The notes under the pieces: generated by a model
Database searches by the model: none
The model's input: only the letters and a program-made list of their open reading frames with translations
Told to the model about the DNA's origin: nothing
DNA from: Pseudomonadota bacterium
GTDB taxonomy: Bacteria > Pseudomonadota > Alphaproteobacteria > Rhizobiales > Hyphomicrobiaceae
Length of the DNA: 64,000 nucleotides
Direction of reading: 5' to 3'
Assembly: GCA_023412805.1 (NCBI GenBank)
Contig: JAEZRM010000048.1
Coordinates: 35,099-99,098, forward strand
Position numbers and translations under genes: made by a program
In this document: positions 1 to 8,780 of the stretch, piece by piece
How the letters are laid out: each line of letters opens with the position of its first letter
Numbering within the stretch: position 1 is the stretch's first letter

Positions 1-1
1 C

Positions 2-2353
2 GCAGGTGTTTGGGTGAAGCAGCTCGGTCTTGGCAGCGTCGGCCCCGACCAGAATTTCTTCTCGGACCTCGGCGGTCATTCGCTCGTGGCTGCCGGTCTC
101 GCCAACGCGCTGCGTGCCGAATTCGGGACGAATGTCCCCGTGCGCGACATCTACAGCTATCCGACTGTTCGGGAACTCGCCGCGCGCCTGGATGAAGCTG
201 CCGCCGTTCGCGCGCCGGCCGACACCGTGAACGCAGCTGCGGCCGCTCTCGTTGCACCGAAGCGCCCCTGGTACACGCCCACGCTTCAGTTCATTTACCT
301 GCTGTCGGTCATGCCCGTTCTGGCATTGCCGGCTGTCTATGTATTGCCTCTCGCGGTCGACGCGCTCCAGCGGCGCGCCTCTGTCGTCGAGCTGGCCATG
401 TTCGTCTTCGGCGTCGCCATCGCAACCTGGGCATCGCTCATCGTCGTGGCCGTCGTTGCCAAGTGGGTCATCATTGGTCGCTACCGGCCGGGCCATTATC
501 CGATGTGGGGCAGCTATTACATCCGCTGGTGGATTGTTTCGCGCCTCCAGCATCTGAGCCACATCTCGGCCTTCGATGGCACGCCGCTCGCGCCGCTCAT
601 CTGGCGCCTCATGGGCGCGAAGGTCGGCAAGCGCTGCATTCTGAATGCGTCCTTGATCTATGCCTGGGACTGTGTACGCCTAGGCGATGATGTCAGCATA
701 GGCACGGACACCCAGCTACCGGGCTTCCGCATCGAACGCGGAGAGATGATTATCGGCACCATCAATATCGGCGATCGCTGCTTCGTCGGCTGTCACTCGG
801 TGCTCGGCTTGAATGTCCGCATGGGGGAGGACTCGAAGCTCGACGATCAGTCTCTGCTGCCTGACGGCACCGAGATGCCGAGCAGAGCAGCCTATCGCGG
901 ATCACCCGCCGCACCCGCTGAAGTGCTGGTTCCCGCTGGCGCGCCCGTCAAGTTCGGCTTCTTGCGGCTCGCCACTTTCGCGCTTCTTCAGATGGTCCTC
1001 GGGCCTGCAACCGTATTGCTTACGCTTGCGCCGCTGGCGATAGGCGCCTGGCTCGCCGCGACACTCGTGATCAGCACCAATGCCTCGGTTTGGGGACCGG
1101 CGTTCGTGGCGCTCGTGCCCGCGACCTTCCTTGCCTTTGCGATCTGGGCCGCGGTCTGCAAGCGCATTGTTCATCCGCGCCCGCGCATCGGCGTTTTCCA
1201 GATCTACTCTTGGAAGTATCTGCAGCACTGGCTTGCGGGCCTCGTGATGCAGGTCGTCAAGACCATCGGCCGTCCCGTCTTCACGACCGTCTATCTTCCG
1301 TCCTGGATGCGCCTTCTCGGCGCGCGGCTCGGCCGTCACACGGAAATGTCGACCGTATGGCGCATCGACCCCGACATGGTGACCGCAGGCGACGGCGTCT
1401 TCTTCGCCGATGGCTGCCTGATTGGAAGCTCGCGTTCGTATCTCGGCCGCTTCACTGTCGCGCGCAATGAGATCGGCCATGGATCTTTCATCGGCAACAG
1501 CGCCATCCTTCCTTCCGGATCCAGGGTCGGAAACAACTGCCTTCTCGGCGTTCTTTCTGCGCCGCCCAAGGCCGGATCGCGCATCCCCGACAACACCGAT
1601 TGGCTCGGTTCACCGGGCTTCCGCTTGCCAAATCGCCAGAAGGTGGGTGGGTTCGACGCGCGCGTCACGTACACACCCTCGATCGGCCTCTACATTCAGA
1701 GGGCCCTGATCGACAGCTTGCGCGTGCTCATCCCAGGATACGTGCTTGGCGGCATCGGTATCGTTTCACTTCTCACGATCCTCGCCGTCTACGAGGCGTA
1801 TGGGGCCAGCGGGGCCTACACGGCCATGCTGCTGCTGACCTGGTGCGCCGTTATCACGTGCCTCAGCACGGTGATCGGCATGAAGTGGCTCATCATGGGG
1901 CGCTTCCGCCCGGTGATCGTGCCGTTGTGGAGCCGGTACGTGTGGTGGAACGAAATGGTCAACGGGCTCTATGAGAGCCTGATGGCGCCGCTCGTCACGA
2001 ACTTCTTTGGAACGCCGGTGGCACCTGTTCTGCTGAGAACGCTCGGTTGCAAGGTCGGCAAGTACTGCTACATCGAATCCGCACTCTACTCCGAGTTCGA
2101 CCTCATCGAGATCGGCGATCACGTCGCGCTGAACGCAGGTGCGATCGTGCAGAACCACCTCTTCGAGGATCGCGTGATGAAATCATCGACGCTTCGTATT
2201 GCCGACGGCAGCACAGTCGGCAACATGAGCGTCGTCCTCTACGACACGGTCATGGAGCAGAACGCGGTGCTCCGTCCCCTCTCGCTGCTCATGAAGGGCG
2301 AGAGAATGCCGGCGGGCCGTCAGTGGCAGGGAAGCCCGACCATCGAAGTGTGA
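2..2353 (+). CDS. Pls/PosA-type NRPS-like membrane protein, C-terminal part (5' partial)
   Basis: The reading frame is open from the first complete codon of the window, so the GTG at 14 is probably internal and an N-terminal adenylation domain lies outside. The visible part begins with a carrier-protein domain whose GGHSL motif (Ser at about 80-82) would carry phosphopantetheine. About 700 residues follow in which several membrane-spanning blocks alternate with left-handed beta-helix (hexapeptide) segments, for example KVGKRCILNASLIYAWD and KVGKYCYIESALYSEFD. This adenylation, carrier, membrane and hexapeptide order matches the Pls/PosA family, which includes poly-lysine synthetase-like proteins. 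The product here cannot be read from the sequence. Hexapeptide domains suggest acyl or aminoacyl transfer at the inner membrane. No partner genes follow; the next gene starts 135 bp downstream. Confidence 0.85.
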   Translation, partial: AGVWVKQLGLGSVGPDQNFFSDLGGHSLVAAGLANALRAEFGTNVPVRDIYSYPTVRELAARLDEAAAVRAPADTVNAAAAALVAPKRPWYTPTLQFIYLLSVMPVLALPAVYVLPLAVDALQRRASVVELAMFVFGVAIATWASLIVVAVVAKWVIIGRYRPGHYPMWGSYYIRWWIVSRLQHLSHISAFDGTPLAPLIWRLMGAKVGKRCILNASLIYAWDCVRLGDDVSIGTDTQLPGFRIERGEMIIGTINIGDRCFVGCHSVLGLNVRMGEDSKLDDQSLLPDGTEMPSRAAYRGSPAAPAEVLVPAGAPVKFGFLRLATFALLQMVLGPATVLLTLAPLAIGAWLAATLVISTNASVWGPAFVALVPATFLAFAIWAAVCKRIVHPRPRIGVFQIYSWKYLQHWLAGLVMQVVKTIGRPVFTTVYLPSWMRLLGARLGRHTEMSTVWRIDPDMVTAGDGVFFADGCLIGSSRSYLGRFTVARNEIGHGSFIGNSAILPSGSRVGNNCLLGVLSAPPKAGSRIPDNTDWLGSPGFRLPNRQKVGGFDARVTYTPSIGLYIQRALIDSLRVLIPGYVLGGIGIVSLLTILAVYEAYGASGAYTAMLLLTWCAVITCLSTVIGMKWLIMGRFRPVIVPLWSRYVWWNEMVNGLYESLMAPLVTNFFGTPVAPVLLRTLGCKVGKYCYIESALYSEFDLIEIGDHVALNAGAIVQNHLFEDRVMKSSTLRIADGSTVGNMSVVLYDTVMEQNAVLRPLSLLMKGERMPAGRQWQGSPTIEV

Positions 2354-2373
2354 GGAGGGCTGCGGCCTTCCTC
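2352..2373 (+). terminator. Hairpin directly after the Pls-like gene
   Basis: A 9-bp stem (one G-T wobble) with a TGCG loop begins inside the stop codon. It is followed by TCCATCTC rather than a clean T run, so termination would be weak. A second 9-bp GC-only hairpin lies at 2431-2460, between this site and the next gene. Confidence 0.4.
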
Positions 2374-2488
2374 TCCATCTCAGGCGCCACTTCACTTTCC
2401 CGGGCCAGCGCCCCTATAGTCCCACATCCGGCCGCGCGCTCCTGAACGGGCGCGCGCGGCGCATGAGCGCGCGCCGAGCTTGTGGTCC

Positions 2489-3865
2489 ATGATGGGAAAT
2501 TCATCGGAAAAGATCGTCATATGCGGCGCCGGATTGGCGGGCATATCCGCGGCCTACTACCTGGTCATGGAGCACGGCCAGCAGAATGTGGTCCTCCTCG
2601 AGCAAGGCAATCCCCTCTCGCTGACCTCGGACAAATCGACGGAAGCCTACCGCAATTGGTGGCCCGGCCCCGACCGGGCGATGACCACATTCATGAACCG
2701 CAGCATCGATCTGATGGAGGACATCGCGCGCGCGACGGACAACCGCATCAACATGAACCGTCGCGGCTACCTCTTCGCAACAGCCGACAAAAGCAAAATA
2801 CCATTCCTCCAATCGGCGGCAGCTCTTGCCGAGGCTCGTGGTGGCGGTCCGGTGCGGCTCCATGAGAAAGCATCGAGCGCCTATACGCCCTCCCCCGAGC
2901 ACGGCTTCGCCGTTCCGCTGACGGGCGCCGATGTCATCACCGACAACAGGCTCATCCGGCGGGAGTTCCCCTTTCTTGCGCCCGAGACGGTCGCGGTCGT
3001 GCACGCGCGGCGCGCCGGCTGGCTGAGTGCCCAGCAACTCGGCATGGTCATGCTCGAAGCTATCCGGGAGCGCGGCGTTAAGCTGCTGCGCGGCCGGCTT
3101 GTCGGCGTCGATACGGCCGGCGGACGCGCTCGCTCCGTTCAAGTCGAACAACATGGCGAGCGACTTTCCGTGGAGGCAAGCCACCTCGTGCTCGCAGCGG
3201 GCCCCATGCTGAAGGAGGCGGCTCGCTTGATAGGTGTCGATCTCCCGATCAGCGCCGAACGCCACTTCAAGGTCAGTTTTCCCGACCCGCTCGGCGCCAT
3301 GCGGCCGGCCCCCATGTTGATCTGGCTCGATGAGCAGCGTCTGCCATGGAGTGATGATGAGCGTGCCGCGCTCGCCGATGACGACGAAACGCGCTGGCTG
3401 ACGGGAACATTTCCCTGGGGCGTACACGGGCGGCCGGAGGGCAGCGGCACGCATTCGTCTTTCGTCGTACTCTTCAACTACGATCATGCCTCCGGAGACC
3501 CGGTTTTCCCCTTACCCGAGCCGTCGCACTACGCCGAGATCGCACTGCGCGGCATGGCCACCATGGTGCCGGGACTAAAGGCCTACTTCGAGAGGGCCGT
3601 CCGGCCCTTCGTAGATGGCGGCTACTACATCAGGACACGCGAGAACCGGCCGCTTATAGGGCCTCTGCCGGTGGATGGCGCTTATGTAACGGGTGCCTTT
3701 TCGGGCTTCGGCGTGATGGCCGCGTGCGCCGGCGGCGAGCTTATCGCACGACACGTCACACAAACCGCACTGCCCGACTATGCGCCGGCCTTTACCCTCA
3801 CGCGCTACGAGGATGCGGATTACAGCGCGTTGCTGGATAAGTGGGGCGACGACGGCCAGCTTTGA
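2489..3865 (+). CDS. FAD-dependent oxidoreductase (DAO family)
   Basis: The protein has 458 residues and opens with a Rossmann dinucleotide-binding motif (CGAGLAGISAAYYL). It ends with the conserved FAD-contacting region (GAFSGFGVMAACAGGELIA), as in sarcosine, dimethylglycine and D-amino-acid oxidoreductases. There is no signal peptide, so it should act in the cytoplasm on an amine or amino acid, passing electrons to oxygen or another acceptor. I place the start at ATG 2489 (or 2492); the TTG at 2480 would add only three residues and has no better ribosome binding site. It lies 211 bp upstream of a branched-chain-type ABC importer on the same strand, which suggests the importer supplies its substrate. 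The exact substrate is unknown. Confidence 0.8.
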   Translation: MMGNSSEKIVICGAGLAGISAAYYLVMEHGQQNVVLLEQGNPLSLTSDKSTEAYRNWWPGPDRAMTTFMNRSIDLMEDIARATDNRINMNRRGYLFATADKSKIPFLQSAAALAEARGGGPVRLHEKASSAYTPSPEHGFAVPLTGADVITDNRLIRREFPFLAPETVAVVHARRAGWLSAQQLGMVMLEAIRERGVKLLRGRLVGVDTAGGRARSVQVEQHGERLSVEASHLVLAAGPMLKEAARLIGVDLPISAERHFKVSFPDPLGAMRPAPMLIWLDEQRLPWSDDERAALADDDETRWLTGTFPWGVHGRPEGSGTHSSFVVLFNYDHASGDPVFPLPEPSHYAEIALRGMATMVPGLKAYFERAVRPFVDGGYYIRTRENRPLIGPLPVDGAYVTGAFSGFGVMAACAGGELIARHVTQTALPDYAPAFTLTRYEDADYSALLDKWGDDGQL

Positions 3866-3961
3866 CAAGCGGCCCTACGACCCTTGCCGATGCACCGAGA
3901 GCGCCTTCACGCTTGACGCCGCACGAGAGGCCTGCTGTAGAAGCAGAGCGCTATGAATTTT

Positions 3962-3984
3962 TGTGGGTGCCGTTCGCGCCCACA
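3962..3984 (+). promoter_or_regulatory. Leader hairpin ahead of the liv upstream ORF
   Basis: A 9-bp stem (TGTGGGTGC with GCGCCCACA, one G-T wobble) and a 5-nt loop end four bases before the Shine-Dalgarno GGAGG at 3988-3992. It could affect translation or attenuation of the following small ORF and livG. The role is inferred only from position. Confidence 0.35.
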
Positions 3985-3999
3985 CTTGGAGGTCGCCTA

Positions 4000-4077
4000 G
4001 TGCTCGCATCAATCCTCGTGCCGCAGCGTCCGACATATCGCCGTTCCGCAATCTCGTATGTCGGCAACGCCCCGTGA
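4000..4077 (+). CDS. Putative 25-residue leader peptide upstream of livG
   Basis: A GTG codon at 4000 is preceded by GGAGG (3988-3992) at 7-nt spacing, the best ribosome binding site in this region. The frame runs 25 codons and stops with TGA at 4075-4077, whose last A is the first base of the livG ATG. The livG start itself has no Shine-Dalgarno, so translational coupling is likely. Residues 2-7 read LASILV, so leucine, isoleucine and valine are concentrated at the N-terminus, as in classical leader peptides, although the rest is not unusual. Other in-frame starts lie further upstream. It could instead be a non-functional coupling ORF. Confidence 0.45.
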   Translation: MLASILVPQRPTYRRSAISYVGNAP

Positions 4078-4862
4078 TGGATCAAGCCACCGCAATCGAG
4101 ACGCAAAGCCTGATCAAAGATTTCAAGGGCTTTCGCGCTGTAGACAACGTTAACCTCAAGGTCCGGCGGGGGAGCATCCATGCCCTGATCGGTCCGAATG
4201 GGGCGGGCAAGACGACCTGCTTCAATCTCATCACCAAGTTCCTGCAGCCGACCTCGGGCCGTATTTTCCTCAACGGTCAGGATATCACCCGCCTGGCGCC
4301 TGCCAGCGTGGCGCGGCTGGGCCTCGTTCGATCGTTCCAGATATCCGCCACCTTTCCGCACCTGACGCTCCTCGAAAACGTACGCATTGCGTTGCAGCGC
4401 CAGCTCGGCACATCGTTCCATTTCTGGCGCTCCGAGACGACGCTCGATCAGCTCAACGATCGCGCCATGGAAATCCTGCAGGACGTCGGCCTCGCGGGGT
4501 CGGAGTCCTTGGTCGCGGCTGAGCTCCCCTATGGACGCAAGCGCGTGCTGGAAATCGCGACGACCCTGGCGCTAGGGCCAGAGGTCATGTTGCTGGACGA
4601 GCCGATGGCCGGCATGGGACGCGAGGATATCGGGCGCATCTCGCAGCTGATCCGCAAGGTCGCGAAATCACGCACCGTTCTCATGGTCGAGCATAATCTC
4701 TCGGTGGTTGCGGATCTCTCCGACGCGATCACCGTTCTCGCGCGCGGCCGCGTCATCGCCGAAGGGCCCTACGCAACCGTGTCGCAGAACCCTCAGGTAA
4801 TCGAGGCCTACATGGGAACGACCGACGCAGATTCGCCGGCACTTCGAGGTGCCCATGGCTGA
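4077..4862 (+). CDS. livG: Branched-chain amino acid-type ABC transporter ATPase LivG
   Basis: The protein has 261 residues with Walker A GPNGAGKTT, a LivG-like signature (PYGRKRVLEIATTLA), Walker B VMLLDEP and the switch region MVEHNLSVV. It energises import together with LivF at the cytoplasmic face of the LivH/LivM pore. I use ATG 4077; extending to the upstream in-frame GTG at 3963 would add 38 residues unlike the family. Its start overlaps the stop of a small upstream ORF and has no ribosome binding site of its own. Its end overlaps livF by 8 bp. The order livG, livF, binding protein, livH, livM indicates one operon. HAAT-family importers carry many substrates, so true branched-chain specificity is not established. 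Confidence 0.9.
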   Translation: MDQATAIETQSLIKDFKGFRAVDNVNLKVRRGSIHALIGPNGAGKTTCFNLITKFLQPTSGRIFLNGQDITRLAPASVARLGLVRSFQISATFPHLTLLENVRIALQRQLGTSFHFWRSETTLDQLNDRAMEILQDVGLAGSESLVAAELPYGRKRVLEIATTLALGPEVMLLDEPMAGMGREDIGRISQLIRKVAKSRTVLMVEHNLSVVADLSDAITVLARGRVIAEGPYATVSQNPQVIEAYMGTTDADSPALRGAHG

Positions 4863-5565
4863 GACCGGTCCGCTGCTCGACGTCCGCGATCTTCATGCCT
4901 GGTACGGTGAGAGCCACGTCCTGCACGGCATGACATTCTCCGTCCGCAAGGGCGAGGTGGTGACGCTGCTCGGCCGCAACGGCGTCGGCAAGACCACGAC
5001 GATGCGCGCCGTAATGGGCATCGTCCAGAAGCGCACCGGATCGGTGCGCTATGGCGGAACCGAAATGATCGACCTTCCATCGAATGCCATTGCACGCCTC
5101 GGCATCGGCTATTGCCCCGAGGAGCGGGGCATCTTCTCCAGCCTGAATGTCACGGAGAATCTCCTGCTGCCGCCTGCCGTCAAATCTGGCGGTATGTCGC
5201 TCGATGAGGTGCACAAGCTTTTTCCGCAGCTCAAGGAGCGCGCGCGCAGCCAGGGCACAAAGCTCTCAGGCGGCGAGCAGCAGATGCTGGCCATCGCGCG
5301 CATCCTGCGCACGGGCGCGGAGCTGCTGCTTCTGGACGAGCCGACCGAAGGACTGGCTCCGGTCATCGTTCAGCAGATCGGCGCCGTCATTCGCGATCTG
5401 AAGCAGCGCGGTCTCACCGTGCTCCTCGTGGAGCAGAACCTTCACTTCGCGGCAACCGTCGCGGATCGCCACTATGTGGTCGAGCACGGCACCGTCGTCG
5501 ACGAATTCGAAAACAGGGATCTTGCGGCCAACCGCGAGCGTCTTGAAGCGCATCTTGGTGTGTGA
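4855..5565 (+). CDS. livF: Branched-chain amino acid-type ABC transporter ATPase LivF
   Basis: The protein has 236 residues, the usual LivF size. It has Walker A GRNGVGKTTT, signature KLSGGEQQMLAIARIL, Walker B LLLLDEPTEGL and the downstream LLVEQNL. CPEERGIF, between Walker A and the signature, is characteristic of LivF. The chosen ATG at 4855 overlaps the end of livG by 8 bp, which supports coupled translation; a GTG two codons earlier is possible. It forms the second nucleotide-binding subunit of the importer. Confidence 0.92.
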   Translation: MAETGPLLDVRDLHAWYGESHVLHGMTFSVRKGEVVTLLGRNGVGKTTTMRAVMGIVQKRTGSVRYGGTEMIDLPSNAIARLGIGYCPEERGIFSSLNVTENLLLPPAVKSGGMSLDEVHKLFPQLKERARSQGTKLSGGEQQMLAIARILRTGAELLLLDEPTEGLAPVIVQQIGAVIRDLKQRGLTVLLVEQNLHFAATVADRHYVVEHGTVVDEFENRDLAANRERLEAHLGV

Positions 5566-5589
5566 ATAAACGAAAGAATGGAGAGAAGC

Positions 5590-6801
5590 ATGCGTTGGAA
5601 GGCTTTGGCAGTCTCGGCAGTGACGGCGTTCGCCGCGCCGGCCGCAATGGCGCAGATCAGTGACGGCGTCATCAAGATCGGCGTCATGAACGACCAGTCC
5701 GGCCTCTATGCGGACCTCTCGGGCCAAGGCTCGGTGTGGGCGGCGCGCAAGGCGGTCGAGGACTACTGCAAGACCGCGAAGTGCGAAAAGATCGAGATTG
5801 TCTTCGCCGATCACCAGAACAAGCCGGACGTGGGCTCGACCACGGTCCGCCAGTGGTTCGACGTCGACAAGGTCGATGCCGTGGTCGACGTTCCGACCTC
5901 GTCGGTCGCGCTTGCAGTGCACAACATCACCAAAGAAAAGAACAAGGTCATGCTCAATTCCGGCGCTGCGTCGTCGGATCTGACAGGCAAGGCCTGCTCG
6001 CCGAACACAGTCCATTGGACGTATGATACGTGGGCCCTCGCCAATGGCACGGGCAACGCGATCGTCAAGACCGGCGGCGACACGTGGTTCTTCCTGACGG
6101 CCGACTATGCGTTCGGTCATGCACTCGAGCGCGATACCGCAGCAGTGGTCGAGAAGAGCGGCGGCAAGGTCGTCGGTAAGGTCCGCCATCCCTTCCCGGG
6201 CCAGGACTTCTCCTCGTTCCTGCTTCAGGCACAGCAGTCCAAGGCCAAGATCATCGGCCTCGCCAATGCGGGCGGCGATACGACCAACTCCATCAAGCAG
6301 GCCGCCGAATTCGGCATCGTGCAGGCCGGACAAAAGCTTGCTGGTCTTCTCGTCTTCATCACCGACGTGCACGCGCTCAGCCTGCAGACGGCTCAGGGCC
6401 TGATCCTCACGGAAGCCTGGTACTGGGATCAGACGGATGCCAACCGCGCTTTCGCGGCCGAGTTCGAGAAAGCCAACAAGGGCAACAAGCCGACGATGGT
6501 GCAGGCCGGCGTGTACTCCGCCGTCTTCCACTATCTCAAGGCCGTGCATGAGCTGAAGTCCGATGCCGATGGCGCCGCCGTCGTTGCGAAGATGAAGTCG
6601 ATGCCGACGGACGACGCGCTCTTCGGCAAGGGCGAGATCCGCGCCGACGGGCGCAAGATCCATCCCATGTATCTCTTCGAGGTGAAGTCGCCGAAGGAGA
6701 GCAAGGGCGCTTGGGACTACTACACGCTCCGCGCAACGATCCCCGCCGATCAGGCCTTCCGCCCGATCGATCAGGGTGATTGCCCGCTCGTGAAGAAGTA
6801 A
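5590..6801 (+). CDS. Periplasmic substrate-binding protein of the Liv-type importer
   Basis: The 403-residue protein has a cleavable signal peptide (about residues 1-22, ending AAPAAMA-Q) and a type-1 periplasmic binding fold beginning IKIGVMNDQSGLYADL, as in LivJ/HAAT binding proteins. I use ATG 5590 because GGAGAGA lies just upstream; ATG 5578 is the alternative. Two Cys in DYCKTAKC and one in KACSP may form periplasmic disulfides. Several relatives of this type bind aromatic acids, amides or urea, so the ligand is open. A strong hairpin follows, which would favour higher levels of this subunit than of the permeases. Confidence 0.88.
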   Translation: MRWKALAVSAVTAFAAPAAMAQISDGVIKIGVMNDQSGLYADLSGQGSVWAARKAVEDYCKTAKCEKIEIVFADHQNKPDVGSTTVRQWFDVDKVDAVVDVPTSSVALAVHNITKEKNKVMLNSGAASSDLTGKACSPNTVHWTYDTWALANGTGNAIVKTGGDTWFFLTADYAFGHALERDTAAVVEKSGGKVVGKVRHPFPGQDFSSFLLQAQQSKAKIIGLANAGGDTTNSIKQAAEFGIVQAGQKLAGLLVFITDVHALSLQTAQGLILTEAWYWDQTDANRAFAAEFEKANKGNKPTMVQAGVYSAVFHYLKAVHELKSDADGAAVVAKMKSMPTDDALFGKGEIRADGRKIHPMYLFEVKSPKESKGAWDYYTLRATIPADQAFRPIDQGDCPLVKK

Positions 6802-6812
6802 AGGCTATCGGG

Positions 6813-6842
6813 CGAGGCGGCACGTGGGTGCCGCCTCGTTTG
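6813..6842 (+). terminator. Intra-operon hairpin after the binding-protein gene
   Basis: A perfect 11-bp stem (CGAGGCGGCAC with GTGCCGCCTCG) with a GTGG loop is followed by TTTGT. It lies 11 bp after the binding-protein stop and 21 bp before livH. It looks like a leaky intrinsic terminator or a 3' mRNA stabiliser, as found after many binding-protein genes. Confidence 0.6.
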
Positions 6843-6862
6843 TCTCGGGGCGGGAAGGGCGC

Positions 6863-7756
6863 ATGTTCGACTTTATTTTCCAGTTCCTCGGAGTGTCGTC
6901 CCAGGCGCTGTTCGGCCAGCTTCTGATCGGCCTCATCAACGGGGCCTTCTACGCACTGCTGAGCCTCGGGCTTGCCGTTATCTTCGGTATGCTCAACGTC
7001 ATCAATTTCACGCACGGCGCCCAGTACATGATGGGCGCGTTCGGCGCGTGGATGCTGTTGCACTACCTCGGCATCCCCTACTGGGGCGCCCTTATCCTCG
7101 TTCCGATCATCATCGGCGCATTCGGCATTCTGCTCGAGCGCCTGATGCTCTCGCGACTATATCACCTCGATCATCTCTACGGCCTGCTGCTGACGTTCGG
7201 ACTGGCCCTCATTCTCGAAGGCCTCTTCCGCAAGCAGTACGGCTCGTCCGGCCTGCCCTACAACAACCCGCTGCCCGGCGGCATCCATCTCGGCTTCATG
7301 TTCCTGCCCTGGTACCGGGCCTGGGTCATCCTTATCTCCGTCGTCGTATGCCTCGCGACGTGGTTCATGATCGAGAAGACGAAGCTCGGCAGCTATCTGC
7401 GCGCGGCGACCGAGAACCCGACGCTCGTGCGCGCCTTCGGCATCAACGTGCCGCGCATGATGACGCTCACCTATGGTTTCGGCGTCGGGCTCGCTGCACT
7501 CGCCGGCGTTCTCGCTGCGCCGATCTACTCGGTGAACCCGATCATGGGCTCGAACCTCATCATCGTCGTCTTTGCCGTGGTGGTGATCGGCGGCATGGGT
7601 TCGATCATGGGGTCCATACTCACGGGTTTCGGCCTCGGCGTGATCGAGGGCCTCACGAAGGTCTTCTATCCGGAAGCTTCCAACACCGTGATCTTCATCA
7701 TCATGGCCATTGTGCTGTTGATCAGGCCAGCAGGCCTTTTCGGTACGCCTCGCTGA
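6863..7756 (+). CDS. livH: Branched-chain amino acid-type ABC permease LivH
   Basis: The 297-residue protein is hydrophobic throughout with about eight predicted membrane spans. It has the LivH hallmarks GLINGAFYALLSLGLAVIFG near the N-terminus and the cytoplasmic loop RAATENPTLVRAFGI that docks an ATPase. ATG 6863 follows GGGAAGGG at good spacing; a GTG at 6824 lies inside the preceding hairpin and is unlikely. It ends 10 bp before livM. Confidence 0.92.
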   Translation: MFDFIFQFLGVSSQALFGQLLIGLINGAFYALLSLGLAVIFGMLNVINFTHGAQYMMGAFGAWMLLHYLGIPYWGALILVPIIIGAFGILLERLMLSRLYHLDHLYGLLLTFGLALILEGLFRKQYGSSGLPYNNPLPGGIHLGFMFLPWYRAWVILISVVVCLATWFMIEKTKLGSYLRAATENPTLVRAFGINVPRMMTLTYGFGVGLAALAGVLAAPIYSVNPIMGSNLIIVVFAVVVIGGMGSIMGSILTGFGLGVIEGLTKVFYPEASNTVIFIIMAIVLLIRPAGLFGTPR

Positions 7757-7766
7757 GATTGCGCAC

Positions 7767-8708
7767 ATGAAAAACTACGACATGCCAATCTTCGCGGCGC
7801 TGATCCTCCTGCTGATCCTGGCACCGATGGCAATCTATCCCGTCTTCCTGATGAAGGTGCTGTGCTTCGCGCTCTTCGCGCTCGCCTTCAACCTGCTCAT
7901 CGGCTACGTCGGCTTACTGTCCTTCGGGCACGCCATGTTCTTCGGCTTCTCGGCCTATATCTCGGCCTACACGGTCAAGGCATGGGGCTGGCCGACGGAA
8001 GTAGGCATTATCGCGGGAACAGCCGTTGCAGCGCTTCTCGGCCTCGTCGCCGGCGCGCTCGCCATCCGCCGCCAGGGCATCTATTTCGCCATGGTCACGC
8101 TGGCGCTCGCGCAGATGGTCTTCTTCTTCTGCCTCCAGGCCCCGTTCACCGGCGGCGAGGATGGCATTCAGGCCGTGCCGCGCAGGCCGTTGCTCGGCTT
8201 CATCGATATCTCGAGCGACCTGAACTTCTACTACGTCGTGCTCGCGATCTTCGCGGCCGGCTTCCTGATCATCTACCGCACCATCCATTCGCCGTTCGGG
8301 CAGGTGCTCAAGGCCATTCGCGAGAATGAAGCGCGCGCCATTTCGCTCGGCTATCACGTCGATCAATACAAGCTGCTCGCGTTCGTTCTCTCGGCCACGC
8401 TGACCGGCCTTGCCGGCTCGACGAAAGCCATCGTGTTCCAGCTCGCCTCGCTCACGGACGTCGCATGGCAGATGTCGGGTGAGGCCGTACTGATGACGCT
8501 CGTTGGGGGCATGGGAACGGTGTTCGGCCCCATCGTCGGCGCCGCCATCATCATCACCATGCAGAACTATCTCGCCGGCTTTGGCGAGTGGGTGCTCGTC
8601 ATTCAGGGCGTCATCTTCGTCATCACGGTGCTGCTCTTCCGGCGCGGTGTCGTCGGCGAGATCGCACTCGCGACGCGGCTGACGCGGCGGAGCGAACCCA
8701 AAGCCTGA
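7767..8708 (+). CDS. livM: Branched-chain amino acid-type ABC permease LivM
   Basis: The 313-residue membrane protein contains LLIGYVGLLSFGHAMFFG, the signature of LivM, and the coupling loop KAIRENEARAISLGY. Together with LivH it forms the translocation pore. It is the last gene of the importer operon and converges on the aldehyde dehydrogenase gene across a hairpin. Confidence 0.92.
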   Translation: MKNYDMPIFAALILLLILAPMAIYPVFLMKVLCFALFALAFNLLIGYVGLLSFGHAMFFGFSAYISAYTVKAWGWPTEVGIIAGTAVAALLGLVAGALAIRRQGIYFAMVTLALAQMVFFFCLQAPFTGGEDGIQAVPRRPLLGFIDISSDLNFYYVVLAIFAAGFLIIYRTIHSPFGQVLKAIRENEARAISLGYHVDQYKLLAFVLSATLTGLAGSTKAIVFQLASLTDVAWQMSGEAVLMTLVGGMGTVFGPIVGAAIIITMQNYLAGFGEWVLVIQGVIFVITVLLFRRGVVGEIALATRLTRRSEPKA

Positions 8709-8728
8709 GTACACTCCGATCAAATAGA

Positions 8729-8770
8729 AAGCGCCGGCCAGTGACTTCGGTCCGTGGCCTGCGCGCTTTT
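8729..8770. terminator. Bidirectional terminator-like hairpin between livM and aldehyde dehydrogenase
   Basis: An interrupted stem (AAAGCGC..GGCCA paired with TGGCC..GCGCTTT) has A residues on one side and T residues on the other. It lies in the 72-bp gap between two convergent genes and could serve both. Confidence 0.5.
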
Positions 8771-8780
8771 CGCTTGGTCC

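Noticed and set aside
5266..6663. 465-codon minus-strand open frame
   Set aside because: Antisense to livF and the binding-protein gene; no domain seen.
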